Origin: Hypsibius dujardini
Lineage: Eukaryota > Tardigrada > Eutardigrada > Parachela > Hypsibiidae
DNA length: 42,517 bases
Assembly: GCA_001579985.1 (NCBI GenBank)
Contig: LRSR01014302.1
Location: 1 to 42,517 of the forward strand
Direction of reading: 5' to 3'
Below the pieces are notes generated by a model, which searched no databases, was not told the DNA's origin, and was given only the letters and a program-made list of their open reading frames with translations. Every line of letters starts with the position of its first letter. Positions within the stretch are counted from its first letter, which is position 1. The translations under genes were made by a program, and so were the position numbers. This document shows positions 18,840 through 31,390 of this stretch, piece after piece.

Positions 18840-21577
18840 CTAGTGAAGGTTCTCTCCACACGCGGCATTCGTATCTTCCTGATGGCTGAGCACGCTGTCT
18901 GACAGTGCAACAAGCTCAGTGAAAAGATACAATTCATCTGTTTCCCCGCTGTTCCGGTGCACATCGACCTGCTGATGGAAGTACCGCCGTACAGCGTGGA
19001 CTTCCGCAGTGAGGTCACCGTGCTTCCGGGTGGCATGCTTCAACAAACTGGCCACCTTAAGGGCATTTCGCGCTGCGTCGAGGTCCTGGGGGCGACCGAC
19101 ACATGGCACCACTCCACTCTGCTTGTCCTGGTCATCTATCGTAGCGCACTCTGAATTGGGCAGTGAATCCGTTGCAATGGCTTTTCGAAAATCCACCAAA
19201 AACTCAGCCAGTAGGGAGGGCCAGCGTCCGTCTAGGACGTCTCCCAGCCCACTGGCATCGTATTGCTCTAGTCTTTGCTGTTGTAGTGCGTGATCACTTG
19301 AGTCTCCAGCTCCACAGAGAACCGCTCTTTTTGTATCGTCCTAGAAAGACAAAATAATACGCAGTGCGATCCATTTGTCCAATGACGGTAGACATAAAAA
19401 GCGAAAGAGGAACAGACAGACAGACAGATCGACCGACAGAGACACAGACAGTCAGACAGACTGAAAGAGAAACAGGCAGGCAGACAGGCCGACAGATAGA
19501 TAGACATAGATGCACTTATTCAGGCAAGTACAGTAGATAAGTCAATCGACAAGGGGAAACTTAGTCAGGTCATCAGATACCCTGAAAGACAGAAGGACCG
19601 GTAGACATATGGGCATCTTTAGACAGCCATCTAAACATCTCAATATTCACTGGAGAGTCAGACAATCAGATAAGTGGGAATAAAACGACAGACATTCAGA
19701 GAAAGAGACAGCAATTCAGAGAAAGAGACAGCAATTCAAAACAGAAAATCTGGCAAACAAGCAGACAAACAATGCCAAAGCATATACCCTTTCAGTGAGC
19801 ATGTCTGCGACAAGACTGATCGCCTTCCCCTTAATATTTTTCGGTAGCCGCTCGTTCAGCAAAATGGCCTCTAGTCCCGCAATGCCTCCATTCTCAACCA
19901 AACGCTGTTGTGCCATTGGAAAATTGCGTACCAACGCCGAGACCGCATAGACACTTCGGCTCAGCACTAGATGAGCAGACGGGTCTCTACCCGGCCACTT
20001 GGCCATCGCCGCAACTGACTTTACTAACATGGGCAGAACGCCGTGTTCCAGCAAGTGGATTTGTGCGGCAGGGTTGTTTTGGGCGGCTGAACCGACGATG
20101 TGAGCAGCTTCAGCGCGTAATGCGGGTGACGATTCATTGAGCGCTTCCCGAACCAATTCCATACCACCCAAGTCGAGAAAGTCCCGCGCATTGTCGATCT
20201 GATGGACGTAATACTCCAAATCCTGGAAATAAAATTGAAAGTATCAAAACAGGCAAACGTACTCAGCATTACATTAGCAGATATTTCAATGCAAATGCCA
20301 CTATCTTATTTAATCATATATTGCGCGATTAGTTTAATTTAATTAATTTCTTAATTACTTTGGATTTTTTGGACAATTTTTATTTAGTACAAGTAATTTA
20401 AAATATCATTATTTAATTAAAAAAGGAATTGAAACTATATCAGCCTATGAATTTGCGATATATTTTAATTTAATTAATTTCTTAATTTACTTTGGATTAA
20501 ATTTGTGTTTAGTACATGTAGTTCAAATAATCAATGCTTGATTAATTAATTAAATTAATGGAAACTTTATCGACCTACGAACCGTGAGAAAAGACAGCTT
20601 CTCCATGACATCCGTCGGCGTAACCACACTACCACCCTTGCCGTGATACTTTCCAATCAGATCCCGCAGAATCTCTCGATCCGTCTGAATCTGCATATTC
20701 ATCTCCGCGAAATCTTTTCGCAACTCCTCCATACTGCGAAACTTCCCCCGGACTTTCTGCTTCTCCTTTTCAGACAGTTCGGCCTCCTCCATCCCCGGTA
20801 GCATACCTGTCTTATCAATGTCCCTTAAGGCTCGCTCCAAATCCGCCCTGAAGAATGTCTTCCCCGACGGATCACCGCCCGCGGACTCCGCCTCCTTTTC
20901 TCCCTCCGCGGTCTCGTCAACCGGTAAAACTGAGATGGATGTATCTGCGGAACTCCCTTCCTCGGCGTCCATCAGTTTGGCTTCGTTGATTCCCGTCTGA
21001 AAATTCATCCGTACGTGAAGACCCGGTGGAATTGCCTGCAATCAAGAGATCAATCAAACGCACGGTCCAATATTTCGCCGCAGCCAGAACAAATGGATTT
21101 AAAATCAGAACAAATTTAAACGAGTAATCATTCCGGCAATATAACTATCGCCGATTCAGACTCAAAATTTTGATGAATTTTGAAGAATTTCTGAGGACCG
21201 GAAGACCTATAAATAGTTACAGCAAACTTTTAAAACATCCAAAGTGAGAGAAGGCAAAATCCTCTCAATCAATCAATCTATCAATCTAGCCAAACAAAAT
21301 ATAGCAACTGATTTAACGCAATCGATCAATCAACCAAATGGTTCGCTACCTGCCCGTCCTTAATCTGTTTCCATTCCTTTTCCGGAACGAAAACGTCTCT
21401 TCCACTTTGTGGAGCCAGCATTTCAATAGAGGAATGTCCCACATCCTCAACGGTAAGTTGTTCGGGTTCTGCGGGTAAGGGAGAAAAGGTTTCGGGCTTC
21501 TCCGCGAGGACGTTGAGAAAGAGGATTGTAAGAACTAGCAGCGTCAGTGCCGTCTGAGTCACCGCTAATTTTTCCAT
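18840..21577 (-). CDS. SIL1: SIL1, nucleotide exchange factor for the ER chaperone BiP, 538 aa, four exons
   Basis: SIL1 releases ADP from BiP/HSPA5 in the ER lumen during protein folding. Exons (minus): 21577-21350, 21035-20583, 20222-19788, 19340-18840. Residues 1-25 form a signal peptide ending near VLAEK. DVFVPEKEW, GQAIPPGLHVRMN.QTG and the segment beginning DLEYYVHQIDNARDFL match human SIL1 closely. Residues 228-372 contain the armadillo-like repeats that clasp the BiP nucleotide-binding domain. An acidic low-complexity stretch lies at about 100-135. The C-terminus ends GENLH, with no KDEL-type or KELR-type retention signal. The exon 2 donor is weak (GTTCGT) and borders a tandem duplication. 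Exon 4 is the least conserved part, but it joins in phase and has the expected helical, leucine-rich character. Confidence 0.95.
19408..19770 (-). repeat. Degenerate ACAG/CTGT tract, SIL1 intron 3
   Basis: Most of the 447 bp intron. The densest part is 19410-19500, then the tract decays into AGAC and GAAAGAGACAG words. CTGT lies on the SIL1 sense strand. Confidence 0.8.
20321..20581. repeat. AT-rich 130 bp tandem duplication in SIL1 intron 2
   Basis: Copy 1 is 20321-20451 and copy 2 is 20452-20581, head to tail. Both contain TTTAATTTAATTAATTTC, ACTTTGGATT, TTTAGTACA, then GAAACT.TATC.GCCTA-type ends. Copy 2 reaches the exon 2 donor. Confidence 0.75.
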
Positions 21578-24011
21578 TTTCTTGGTGAATTATGTGGATA
21601 GTCTTAAGTTGAATCAGTTTCTTGAAGAATTCCCAATGTAAAAATACCAAAACGTAAAGTGTAGAGATCGTAGAATATGGCACGATGCCGGAAACTTAAA
21701 TACCAACTGTTTGTTTACCCCGAACGTGCTACATTCCTATTGGTTGACATCAGTGCGTGCATGCAAAAAGGCGGGGCTTGCTCTTGCATCGCAATGATGA
21801 TCGCACGCACATGACGCGCAATGCACATGCGCACGTTAAACCTTGCACGATGCGCACATTGACCACTTCACCACCGCAGTCCGATTCCTTTTGTCTGTAA
21901 CTCTGTATGTATTTCTCCCTGCCTGTTTGCGTATTTGCGTCAATGCCCGCTATTTTTTCAATGCGGGTTTTCTAGTAGTACTCCCGAAAAGCTACACTCC
22001 GGTCATCGGAAGCAAAGACCACGTCGATCCATCAACAGCAACTCCAGGTCAGCTCTTGTCTGTCTGTCCATCTCCGTGTCTGACTAGTCAAATATATCAG
22101 GCCGTGGCTGGAGAACTCGAGATTCGAGACGCAGCTCCATTTCCTCGTCTTCTGGTGAAGTGCGGTGAGGTGCGTTTTGAAACCAATCAGTTTAGGAGAG
22201 GACGTTGCGCAAAGCACTGGGATATATTTCCACTATGTGTTTTGCACTCTGTTATAAACAGTAATTAACTAGTCTATTGTTGGGAGATTGAATAGAATAC
22301 AAAAATACTACATTTAAAAGGGCAGTCGTGGCACTGCGATTTGGATTTCACCACTTGTCTAGACACTTCTGTTATTATGGGCGGGGGCCCGTTTTGACGA
22401 TATTGAAGAGTTAATTAAAGCCTCCTCATGGTTGAACGCGCGGATCTGAGGAGGAGGTGGTCAACAGTAGCGGAACAGGTCAGCAGGGTCACCACCAATG
22501 TAGTATTTGATATAGTGCCGGTACTGGTATAGGCACTTATAAATGTCTGCCCAGGGGGTACAATCAAAGAAGAAGAAGCGTATAGGTATATATAAAAGAG
22601 CGAACAAATTGCGCCGTGTCAGGTGTGTGTGTGTGGGGGCTGGGCACGTAAAAGGTTCTCTACAGTAGGTATGAGTTAACTGCAAAACTTGTTGACACGG
22701 ACAAGGAGGTATCGCGTTTCCATTCTCCGGCAGTGACGCTAATCGATCAAAAAATGTCGTTTTGCTTTATTACCTGGTCAATTCAAAATCACAGGTTTCG
22801 AGAAAAGCTAATAACACCCCCACACCGGAGCCCGACGTGACGGTCAGCTGTTTCACGGGGTGAGTGAGTGGTCAGCGTGGGCAGAAAGTACGATGTGCGG
22901 TGATGAGAATGACCAAAATGACTAGCTGCTCCCTAGAGCAGAGTACTGCAGTAATAATTGGTTGTGTGGAGTCTTAAATACAATGATTCTTTTTTCTCAC
23001 CCATTTCTAATTGTCTATATACAAGTGACGAATAAGCAGATAATAATGTCGCTACATTTATTGTGCTTCAGATCGCGGTATATGGTATATTCAGTACAGC
23101 AAATATACAGATCGTTCATCAAGTACACTATAAACAATAATTTTTATTATATAAGTTTGTTTAATTACTGTAACTACATATTTTTGTTGCAGCTAGAGTT
23201 ATATTTCAATTTCAGTTTAAACGGAGACAAAGTACTTTTTAGCTCTCGATGAATTTCAAAATAAGTTTAAATTATAGATTTTCATAGTGAGTTGGATTTT
23301 ATCAAGCATTATATGGTGGACCAAATAGTTTTTCGACTTAACCGATCTGTTCCAAGAAAGTCACTCTACAATGTGTGCTGGAGCTGGCCACCTATATTAT
23401 AATCTTCGTCGGTTTATGCTGTTAATTCAGCAAAAAGGTCATGTATATGTGATAGTCACTGATCATATCTCATTTGTGATTTAAGGAGATGATTGAATGC
23501 CCGCTTACGCTGTTCACTTACAATAAAAGACATATAATTTAGCGGCATATGCAGGCATGTACGGTGTACTGTACGTGCTTCGTACTTTTGTACATGTACT
23601 TATATATATGGGCTTTGTTAACGCATCTATATTTTTCAAACTTACATATCTATATTTTTTATATTTAGTAAACTTTATAATAGTATATAACAATATATAT
23701 AAAATAATGTATTATATATGTAATAATATATAATAATATCTATAGTAATATGTATATGCGGAACAAGTCCGTGTATGACGGTTCTGCCAGTGACACACAC
23801 ACGCCTGCTGAAATGGGTCGTAGACAGGGTGCTGATATGATGATGATATATCCTCAAAGACTTTGAACGAGATATCGATAACAGAAAAAGAAGTAAGTCT
23901 AATTATAAGGAGAAGTCCTCTGACACAAGTTGAACGGGACTTACATTAATCTGCTAACTCAAGGAACAGTCAGAGTCATGTATACCTAAGAGCGAGTAAG
24001 ACCTGATCAAA

Positions 24012-24044
24012 TGTGGAGGTCCTGGACCCGATGAAGACCTCCAC
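24012..24044. repeat. Short perfect inverted repeat
   Basis: TGTGGAGGTC and GACCTCCACA pair perfectly over ten bases around a 13-base loop. No function is assigned. Confidence 0.5.
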
Positions 24045-24481
24045 AGAAAGATCCTTGCAGATATTCTACCTCCGCAATCTGCGACCGATACAAGATACCG
24101 AAATGTGTTCTTTCACACGACGGATCGCAACTTACACGCCGGTCTAATTTGAAGGAAAGTTTGCATGCTCCATATACTGTACAATAATTATTATATGCGT
24201 GTGGTGGGAAGACGCACACAGTCCCAGAGTCTCCGGAGTCATACAGCATAGAAGGAGTGACGTCTCGTCGGTGGCGGCCACCCAGGCAGAAAACAATAAG
24301 CCCAAGGACCGCCTTAACCTTTCCTCACCCCGCAGTGCCTGGAAGTCTTGACGACGGGGCATACAGACATGTGCATATGGCATGCCTATGTAGACACTAT
24401 AAACACAGCGGTCTGTTCATTAAAAAAACGACTCGACCCATCTTCAGGCTTATATTTTTAACTTCCATCATAGGACTACCG

Positions 24482-24519
24482 CTGTCTATATATGCAGTAT
24501 ATATATACTGTATAGACAG
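24482..24519. repeat. Nested palindrome in AT-rich DNA
   Basis: A perfect 16 bp palindrome, CAGTATATATATACTG, is enclosed by CTGTCTATA and TATAGACAG. It may be cruciform-forming; no gene lies near it. Confidence 0.5.
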
Positions 24520-24869
24520 TTGTCTGTGGTGGGCACGGTTGCAAGTGCAGGCACAGCTGAGAAAAACACAAGAACTCCATAAAAGGACAGGACATATTTG
24601 GAAAGCCGTAAACCCGCCTACCCGCAATCTCGCACCACTCATCATTCATCATCGCGCCCAGTAGATATATACGGCAGTAATACTAGTACTAGTAATACAC
24701 TTATATTTACAGACGCACGAATGGCGTGTGGTGGCGGACTAATAAGATGCACACTAGAAAAACCAGCTGCCGAATTAAAAGCCACGCCACAGTTTATAAA
24801 TGGAATTAAAAGAAGAGGCCTGTGTATGACTGAACGAAGACCAACCGGGATAGGGGGGGTTGTATGCTT

Positions 24870-25563
24870 AAGCCAGGGCTCGTTTAGGCTCCTTATAAGT
24901 CGCAACTAGGACCCCTCATGGTTAGGGCCAGGGGACAAGGGGGTGGGCAAACGGGCAAAATGCATTCTTTTAAATGGATCCCAAATTCGCTTTTTGTTCC
25001 TAATCATTTGAAACTTTTGGGGATGTGGCGGTCTGATTTTCAATGCTCTCCCTGGGGTTTCAAAACATTCTCAAAGTTTTACTTTTTCTATCAAATTTGT
25101 GAGTTGTTGAGATTCAATATACGCAAAGGCATAACGGGGTACTAGGGCGAGTGCCCCCTTAATTAACTGGAGCCATTGCCGCGGCGACTTTTAATCTTTA
25201 TTCATAAGAAAAGCTGCCTCCCAGTTAAACTGCCCATCCCCCCTCCCCGAAAAGTCCGTTACGCCTCTGTATATGCGCACCCTATTAATAAATCATAACT
25301 GTAAACGGGAGATTAAAAACATTCAAGAATGGTCCAAATTTGATGGAGAAACTAAAGTTTTTTAACATGTTTTAAAATCCCAGGGGCCCCTGGAAATCAG
25401 ATCCCCACACGCCCACAAGTTTCAAAATTATCAGGAATAAGAAGCCGAATTTCGGGTTTAATTTTGAAAAAAATGCTGTTTGCCCCCTTCGACCACCCCT
25501 GGCCCTATCATAGAAGGGATCCTGCTTCCGACTTGTATAGACCCTAAACGAGCCCCTGACACG
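24870..25563. mobile_element. Diverged foldback element of about 690 bp
   Basis: Outer arms: AGCCAGGGCTCGTTTAG at the left and its degenerate complement CTAAACGAGCCCCTGAC at the right. Further in, TAGGGCCAGGGG (about 24924) pairs with CCCCTGGCCCTA (about 25497), then GGGGATgTGG.gaTCTGATTT and GGCgTAACGG segments pair with indels. It is much older than the P450 intron palindrome and has no coding capacity. Confidence 0.6.
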
Positions 25564-26795
25564 GTAGTTGTAGCATAGGCCGAACGGAAGAGGGGGCAGA
25601 GCCTTGCAAAACTGCTTTACTATTCAGACCCGCGGCGGCATATACCGCCATCTTGTCTCGAAAAAGAGCTTACGACAAATCAACAGTACAGTATGTAGTA
25701 CACACTCGTAGTAGTCATCCATCTTTCGACCTTTTACGTTTTCCTTCGATTCATAGCACACGCACACACTCGGTGCCGGTACATACCCACTGTCAATGTA
25801 CCTGATGATGGTCATCTCCATAGCTGCCTCAATCACAAAGACAAACTCTCTTTTGAAACTTGTTTCATTTCCTCAAGTGTATCACTCTTTAAAATCAGAT
25901 TGGATCGCGGTTGTTGTTGGAGAGTGGACGCGCGTGTGCGACTAATCCGGACAGTGCACACATACATGCACAATATTGACACATTTTTACGCCATTTTTC
26001 GGTGTACGATCGTCCTTTTTTACAGTCATTTCATTGTGTTGCGCATTCCTTGGTGAAATGATGTTCTTTGAATGTTGACTACTTGTGTGCAGTATTTTTT
26101 ATATCACCGAATCGATTCGGTGCATGAAATGGATGGAGGATGCCGAGGATTAACGCTATCGGAGAATTATTAGCGGGGTCACTTCTGGTTTAATCGCCAA
26201 CACAGCGGTGGGGGACTAATTGAATGATTGGTTGCAGGCGGCGGCTGGTTCCATTTCCAATCGGCCCGGTGGAATTCGTCCTTGTCCAGCGCTCATTTTC
26301 GACACACAAGTAGACACTTATTTCAAGTTATCACCAATTTTTTATTGACTCTGACATATTTCAAGCTATACTCATACACACGATTATTATTCAAGAGCTG
26401 ACCCAGGGCTAGCTGCCTGCCTGGTCACACAGCGTGAGTGTGTGTTTACTTGTTCGCCACCAATTACACTCGATAACTGTGGAGTTCCACTGGTTCCAGA
26501 GTTGGAAGTGGAGCTGCACTGGGTTTTTATCGTTATCAACGCTCAACGTTCTCTCTCTCTACCCAAGCGAATCATCTTTCCGTCTGACCCTCTTCTCTCC
26601 ATTTCATCGCTTTACGCTGCCTGGATTTATTATTGAAAACTCTTTGAACTTTTTGTTTGGGCCGATACCATCCCCGGTACACCCACAAGGGCTTGGAATT
26701 TCGCACCGCCGTTAGCAACTCCATTGCCCTATGCGGTCAGTCGATTGGTCGGTTGATTGGCTGGTGTTGCCTGATTGAAAATTCCACCTCCGCAA

Positions 26796-29074
26796 ATGAC
26801 GAGTCCATCGGGTCATTCCGCCACGAACGGGACCGCGTTCAACGCGCAGACCCACTTGACGCTTGCCTCGACCTCCACTTTGCACACCTCGCCGGCAGGG
26901 CCGCCGTCACGAACGCAAGTTTCGGGCTTGGAACGCCTGGGAATGCCTGAGAAGTTTCAGTCAATCAATCAATCGAGTGACGGTCTGCATGGACCGTCGC
27001 AGCAGGGATCCGCCTCGGTTGCCGCGCCGCCGCCGCAGCCTGGAAAATTGAAAGCCCATCCACACGGGAAGAAGACTAAGGGACGGGTGAAGATTAAGAT
27101 GGAATTTATCGACAATAAACTACGCCGATACACCACCTTCAGCAAGAGAAAAGCCGGCTTAATGAAGAAGGTTAGATTTTGACGGTGTTTATTTGAGCGT
27201 TCTCCCTGTTGTTTACAACCGTTTCTCACTGTGAATATGTTTAGGGAAACTGCGCAATGTTCTTAATTCTTGTCGTAATTTGTCTTTCCGTTGAATCATT
27301 TTGAGTTTTGCCATTTTATTTTTTATCAGATTATTACCCGATATTTTGAGAAATGATTTTCATAATTTGTTATTGCTTTAAACTCGCATTTTTTGCCAGT
27401 ATTTAGCCGTAATACTTCGAGTTGAAGAAACTGTTGAATACCTATTTAATACAACACGCAACCAGTTTCTTCAATAATTTGGTCATATTTTTAATCTTTT
27501 GCTTTTTTTGTTAAACTTGATCATTTTGGTGTACTCCATATAAATCGTCACCGATTTATTTGATTTTATTATTTGCGCCTCGTTGTTATTTATAGCTGTC
27601 TTAATTACTAAAAAATATGTTATACCGAAAATGTTTTGCTGCTCTTGTATTTATCTATTCGCAACTGTTAATAAATATTTTGCAACTCAAACTTAAACGT
27701 CAGTAACTGATTTCTGCTTGATTATGTATTAATTTATCTAAAATATCTGATCTTTGAATCCGATTAAAGTTCAATCGGTCACTGTTGAGAAGTAAATTTT
27801 TCTTCTCAGCAAATTAAAATAGTCCGTTTCCCCTGTACAATTAAAAATGAGGATGTTTCAGTATTTTGTTTTTGGTCTAACAATTAATAACTTAAATAAC
27901 TGTTTTTCGTTTAATTTTTTGAATATATTGAAACTAAGTTATTATCATAGCGTCATATTGTTTAGACTTGATCGGTCCATTAAAAATGACTCACTTTCTA
28001 ACGAGCGTAATATATTCTGGCGCCAGCGCTTTTTTCTCATCCGGCGCGGCACATTTTTTCGCCGTGACAAACGCTCACTTTAAAACCTTTCTGTTCACTG
28101 ACCCGTTGTCATCATTCTACAGGGGCAGGCAGAATATAAATCACTTTTTTACCGTCGTCTCGTCTAGAAAAGTCGCATGATTGATTAATGGCTCCAGTTG
28201 GCCGGTCCGGGTTGGAAGATGAGAAATCCGCGATAAGAAAGATTGCTCAACCTCAGTCATGGCTCGAAGATTCCACGGTCACGTACTCATGAGTGGACAG
28301 ACAAAACAAACTTCCGTTCCAAGTCCATTTCCAGCTTTTAATGCTTTCGCTTTTGTTTTTTTCTGTCAGTATCTGTCTGTCTGCCTCTCTGTTTGCCTCT
28401 CGGTCTGTCTGGCTGTATGTCTGTCTGTCTGTATGTCTCTCCTTATGTCTGTCTATCTGTCTCTAACCCATGTCTGGATTTATTATTTCCAGGCCTATGA
28501 ACTCTCAACCCTGACGGGCACGGAAGTGATGCTCCTCGTCGCCTCTGAAACCGGTCACGTCTACACTTTCGCCACGCGGAAACTGCAGCCGATGATCGCC
28601 AGCGAGGACGGCAAGAAACTCATCCAGACCTGTCTCAATTCCAACCTTCCTAACGGCTGCGGCGGCGGCGGTGACCCCAACGGCATGGACGAACCGATGG
28701 AGCACCGCATGAATCTTGGCACCGGCTACGACGAGGAGGCTGACGGTGACGACGACGAGGAGTACTTTGACGACGACGGAGACTCCTCCAATGGATCTCC
28801 ACCTCCACCGGCTGGAAGTACCAATTCTAGCAACAACGCCCGGTTCCACAATCCCGCACCGTCTTCCTCTGCCAGTCTACAGCAGCAACAGTTAGTGGAC
28901 AGTCAGCCGCAGTTCTCGCAGGCAGACTACCTCAACGCGGCCGGGGTGGACTACGGCATGTCGCCTTACTCCGCTGTGTCCGGACAGGATGTCTTGTTAA
29001 ACGGCTATGAAGTAGATACGAGAAATTACGCCTCAGATGGCGGAGGAGGGATTCAGGACGCCTCGAGAAGGTGA
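26796..29074 (+). CDS. SRF: Serum response factor (MADS-box transcription factor), 318 aa as read, two exons
   Basis: SRF is a nuclear factor that dimerises on CArG boxes and controls actin, muscle and growth genes with MRTF or TCF partners. Exons: 26796-27170 and 28493-29074, joined in phase 0 inside the MADS domain at MKK|AYEL. The MADS box (about 91-146) is almost identical to vertebrates: GRVKIKMEFIDNKLRRYTTF, then AYELSTLTGTEVMLLVASET and HVYTFATRKLQPMI in the SAM extension. Beyond it are a Gly-rich stretch, a highly acidic Asp/Glu segment, Ser/Asn/Pro-rich sequence and Gln runs, as in activation domains. The protein is short compared with human (about 508 aa). The stop at 29072-29074 overlaps a donor-like AAG|GTGAAC, so further 3' exons are possible. 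Intron 1 is 1.3 kb and AT-rich with a CTGT tract near its end. Confidence 0.94.
28366..28474 (+). repeat. CTGT tract at the 3' end of SRF intron 1
   Basis: CTGTCTGCCTCTCTG-type words on the sense strand end about 18 bp before the exon 2 acceptor. The tract is open in the SRF frame, so exon 2 appears to extend upstream as a spurious Cys-Leu-Ser-Val segment. Confidence 0.8.
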
Positions 29075-30094
29075 ACCGGCTCCTTGATGTATCTCAGTCA
29101 CACACTGAGATCTGTGTCTGTCTGGGTGAGACTGGCATTTGTCTATCGCTCAGACAGGCAGTCAGCTCAAATTTCTTAGTCCTGGTGCTGTTGTTTTCTT
29201 AGTCTTCCGGATTTTTATCCGACTGCCGTTTCAAGTTTGATCTTGTTGGCAGGACAGGAGCTGTAAAGATTTCATGACTGCTTCTTCCTTTTTGATGCCG
29301 TTAGATATTCTTGTGATTTCGAAAGAGTAAGAGCCGTTAAGTTGGTCGGATCATTGCGGATGTCTGTTTCTCTTGAGCGCTGCTATGAATGAATGATGCT
29401 ATAAATAAGCTTCCCCGCGAACATAACTGGCTTCCATCTTGTTTGCACTTGATGAAAGTGCATTGACCGTCGCTCACTGTCACGCAGAGACGGCAGACTT
29501 TGTTTGTGCACTAGTAAAAAATATTTTTCGAATTACTGGACATCTTCCATCTTCTGACTGCTTAATTCAAATTGTCTGCATGGAGGTTAATGTGCCTATC
29601 CATCTACCTGTCTGTCATTTCTTCCTCTTAATTTTTTTCTGAATGCCTGGATGTCTGTCTGCCTGCCTCCATGAATACCTGCCTGTCTGACCGTCCTACC
29701 GTTTTGGGTTTCATTTGTACTGACAACAGGCTACAAACGCATCAAGTCAGTTAATCAGCCCATGGTGAAGATTGAATAAATTTAGAAGCTATTATTGGTC
29801 CACCGAAAACTCGCAAATCACAAAATAAGGTTCGGACAGGGAAACCGAAAACATAGCTTATAAATACTATACGGTATAAAAAACATTTCCTCCCACCTAA
29901 GGTTGAGAGGTGTCATAGTGGTCTGACCAAGGGACTAGCAGGATCAAAATAACACTTTTCAGGCAGACCAATCCAGAGCGACACATGGATCAGTGTACGT
30001 AGGAACCGGTTTCGAAAAATAAATCAAAACAAAGTCCAACAGGGACATTTGGCGAAAGGGAACTACTAAAGTCAAAGAGTCATGGAAATCCCAT
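29075..30094. other. SRF 3' flank and convergent myosin V 3' flank
   Basis: Likely SRF 3' UTR with AATAAA at 29775-29780. Short CTGT-rich stretches occur at about 29098-29160 and 29650-29690. No minus-strand poly(A) signal for myosin V was found. No additional SRF exon could be proven. Confidence 0.5.
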
Positions 30095-31342
30095 TTAAAT
30101 CTTTTTAACAAATTCCATATGGAGGGACTTTGGAATCTGGATAGTGTCCAGTTCCACGTTGCTGGGTGTGTAGGGAAAGACGACGGGGTAGACGTAGTCT
30201 GTGCTGAGGATATAGCTGCCAGGCTGCAGACCAGGAGCGGTTGGTTCCGGGCGATCCTGCAAACGGGTTTGAATTTTCTGGACAAACTCAGGGGTCACGG
30301 CGTCGTACGCTTCAGCGGGAGAATAATTTTGCAACAATTTAATGATCTGAAAAGACGAAAAAAACAATTCCTGAAATATATGGAAATGGAAGAACTATTT
30401 ACAGACTAGAAGAGTGATCGATAGACAAATAAGGACACAGGGAGATAAACTAGCAGACAAACAAGCAAGCACGCATTCATGCATACAGAAAGACAGACAA
30501 ACATACAGACCAGCAAATAGATGGGAAGTCAGTCAGTCAGCGAGTAGACCGGAAGGTTTAGTCTGAAATTGTACCTGCGCATTTGATAAAAACTTGGACA
30601 TGCTGATGATTCCGTCAATATCCTCCTCTTTCGCCTTGCGTGCCTGGAAAATGTGCGCGCATTCGGTTATCGCCGCAAGAGCCTGCATGATATCATCGCC
30701 GTGGAAGGTGGCGCTGTGCAGTCGCACAAATTCGTGTATTTGACTCAGATTGGCACTGCAATCACAATAAAATGATTTTGATTAGAAATGTTCGAAACAA
30801 CCGCGCCACAAGAATAAAAGTTGAACCTTTATGCCTACCGGATTTGAATGCCGACAACAAATGTGCAGGTCTTTTGACTCTGCATCAGGAAGTTCACAGA
30901 ATTTGCAGACAGGCAGTATAGCAACTGCTTGAAAATCTGCCGGACCAGCGACGGGTCCAGGGCATGATCTTGCGTGACCATCCGGAAAAATTGGTTCAGT
31001 TTGGTCATCGTAGAGGTAAAGCATTCAGCAGGCGACTTGGTCCTCCAGCGGCGAGGAAGTGTTCCAGGCTCCTTTAGACCGAGCACCGACTCGTGTTCGA
31101 TGATGGCTTTGGCTGGAACAGAAGTAGCGTTCTATTAGATCACATACAGATCGAAATAGGTACACCGACCGATAAATACACAGATACGAAGGCAGAAAGG
31201 TGGACATGCAGAAGTATAGACAGGAAAACAGACAAGCAGAAACCCTCAGACAGACATATGAGCAGACAGACACAATCAGACAAAGGGGCAGGTTAATACA
31301 TAAAGTATAGATGAGCAGCGAGAAAGAAACAAGGACAGAGAC

Positions 31343-31390
<48 letters not shown>

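Larger units (their letters stand above)
21578..26795. other. 5.2 kb intergenic region between SIL1 (minus) and SRF (plus)
   Basis: No conserved protein is visible. Contents: the SIL1 promoter side with TGCGCA words at about 21827 and 21851; a TATATAAAAG-like word near 22590 with no gene attached; AT-rich sequence at 23080-23870; two short perfect hairpins near 24012 and 24482; a decayed foldback element at 24870-25563; then SRF 5' sequence from about 26300. Open frames such as 24257-24664 have no family similarity. Confidence 0.6.

Noticed and set aside
22583-22640. TATATAAAAG followed by a GT run as a promoter
   Set aside because: No gene is found downstream on either strand, so the TATA-like word is probably chance in AT-rich DNA.
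24257-24664. 135-codon plus-strand open frame in the SIL1-SRF interval
   Set aside because: No domain, biased composition, and hairpin sequence runs through it; no splice or start context supports it.
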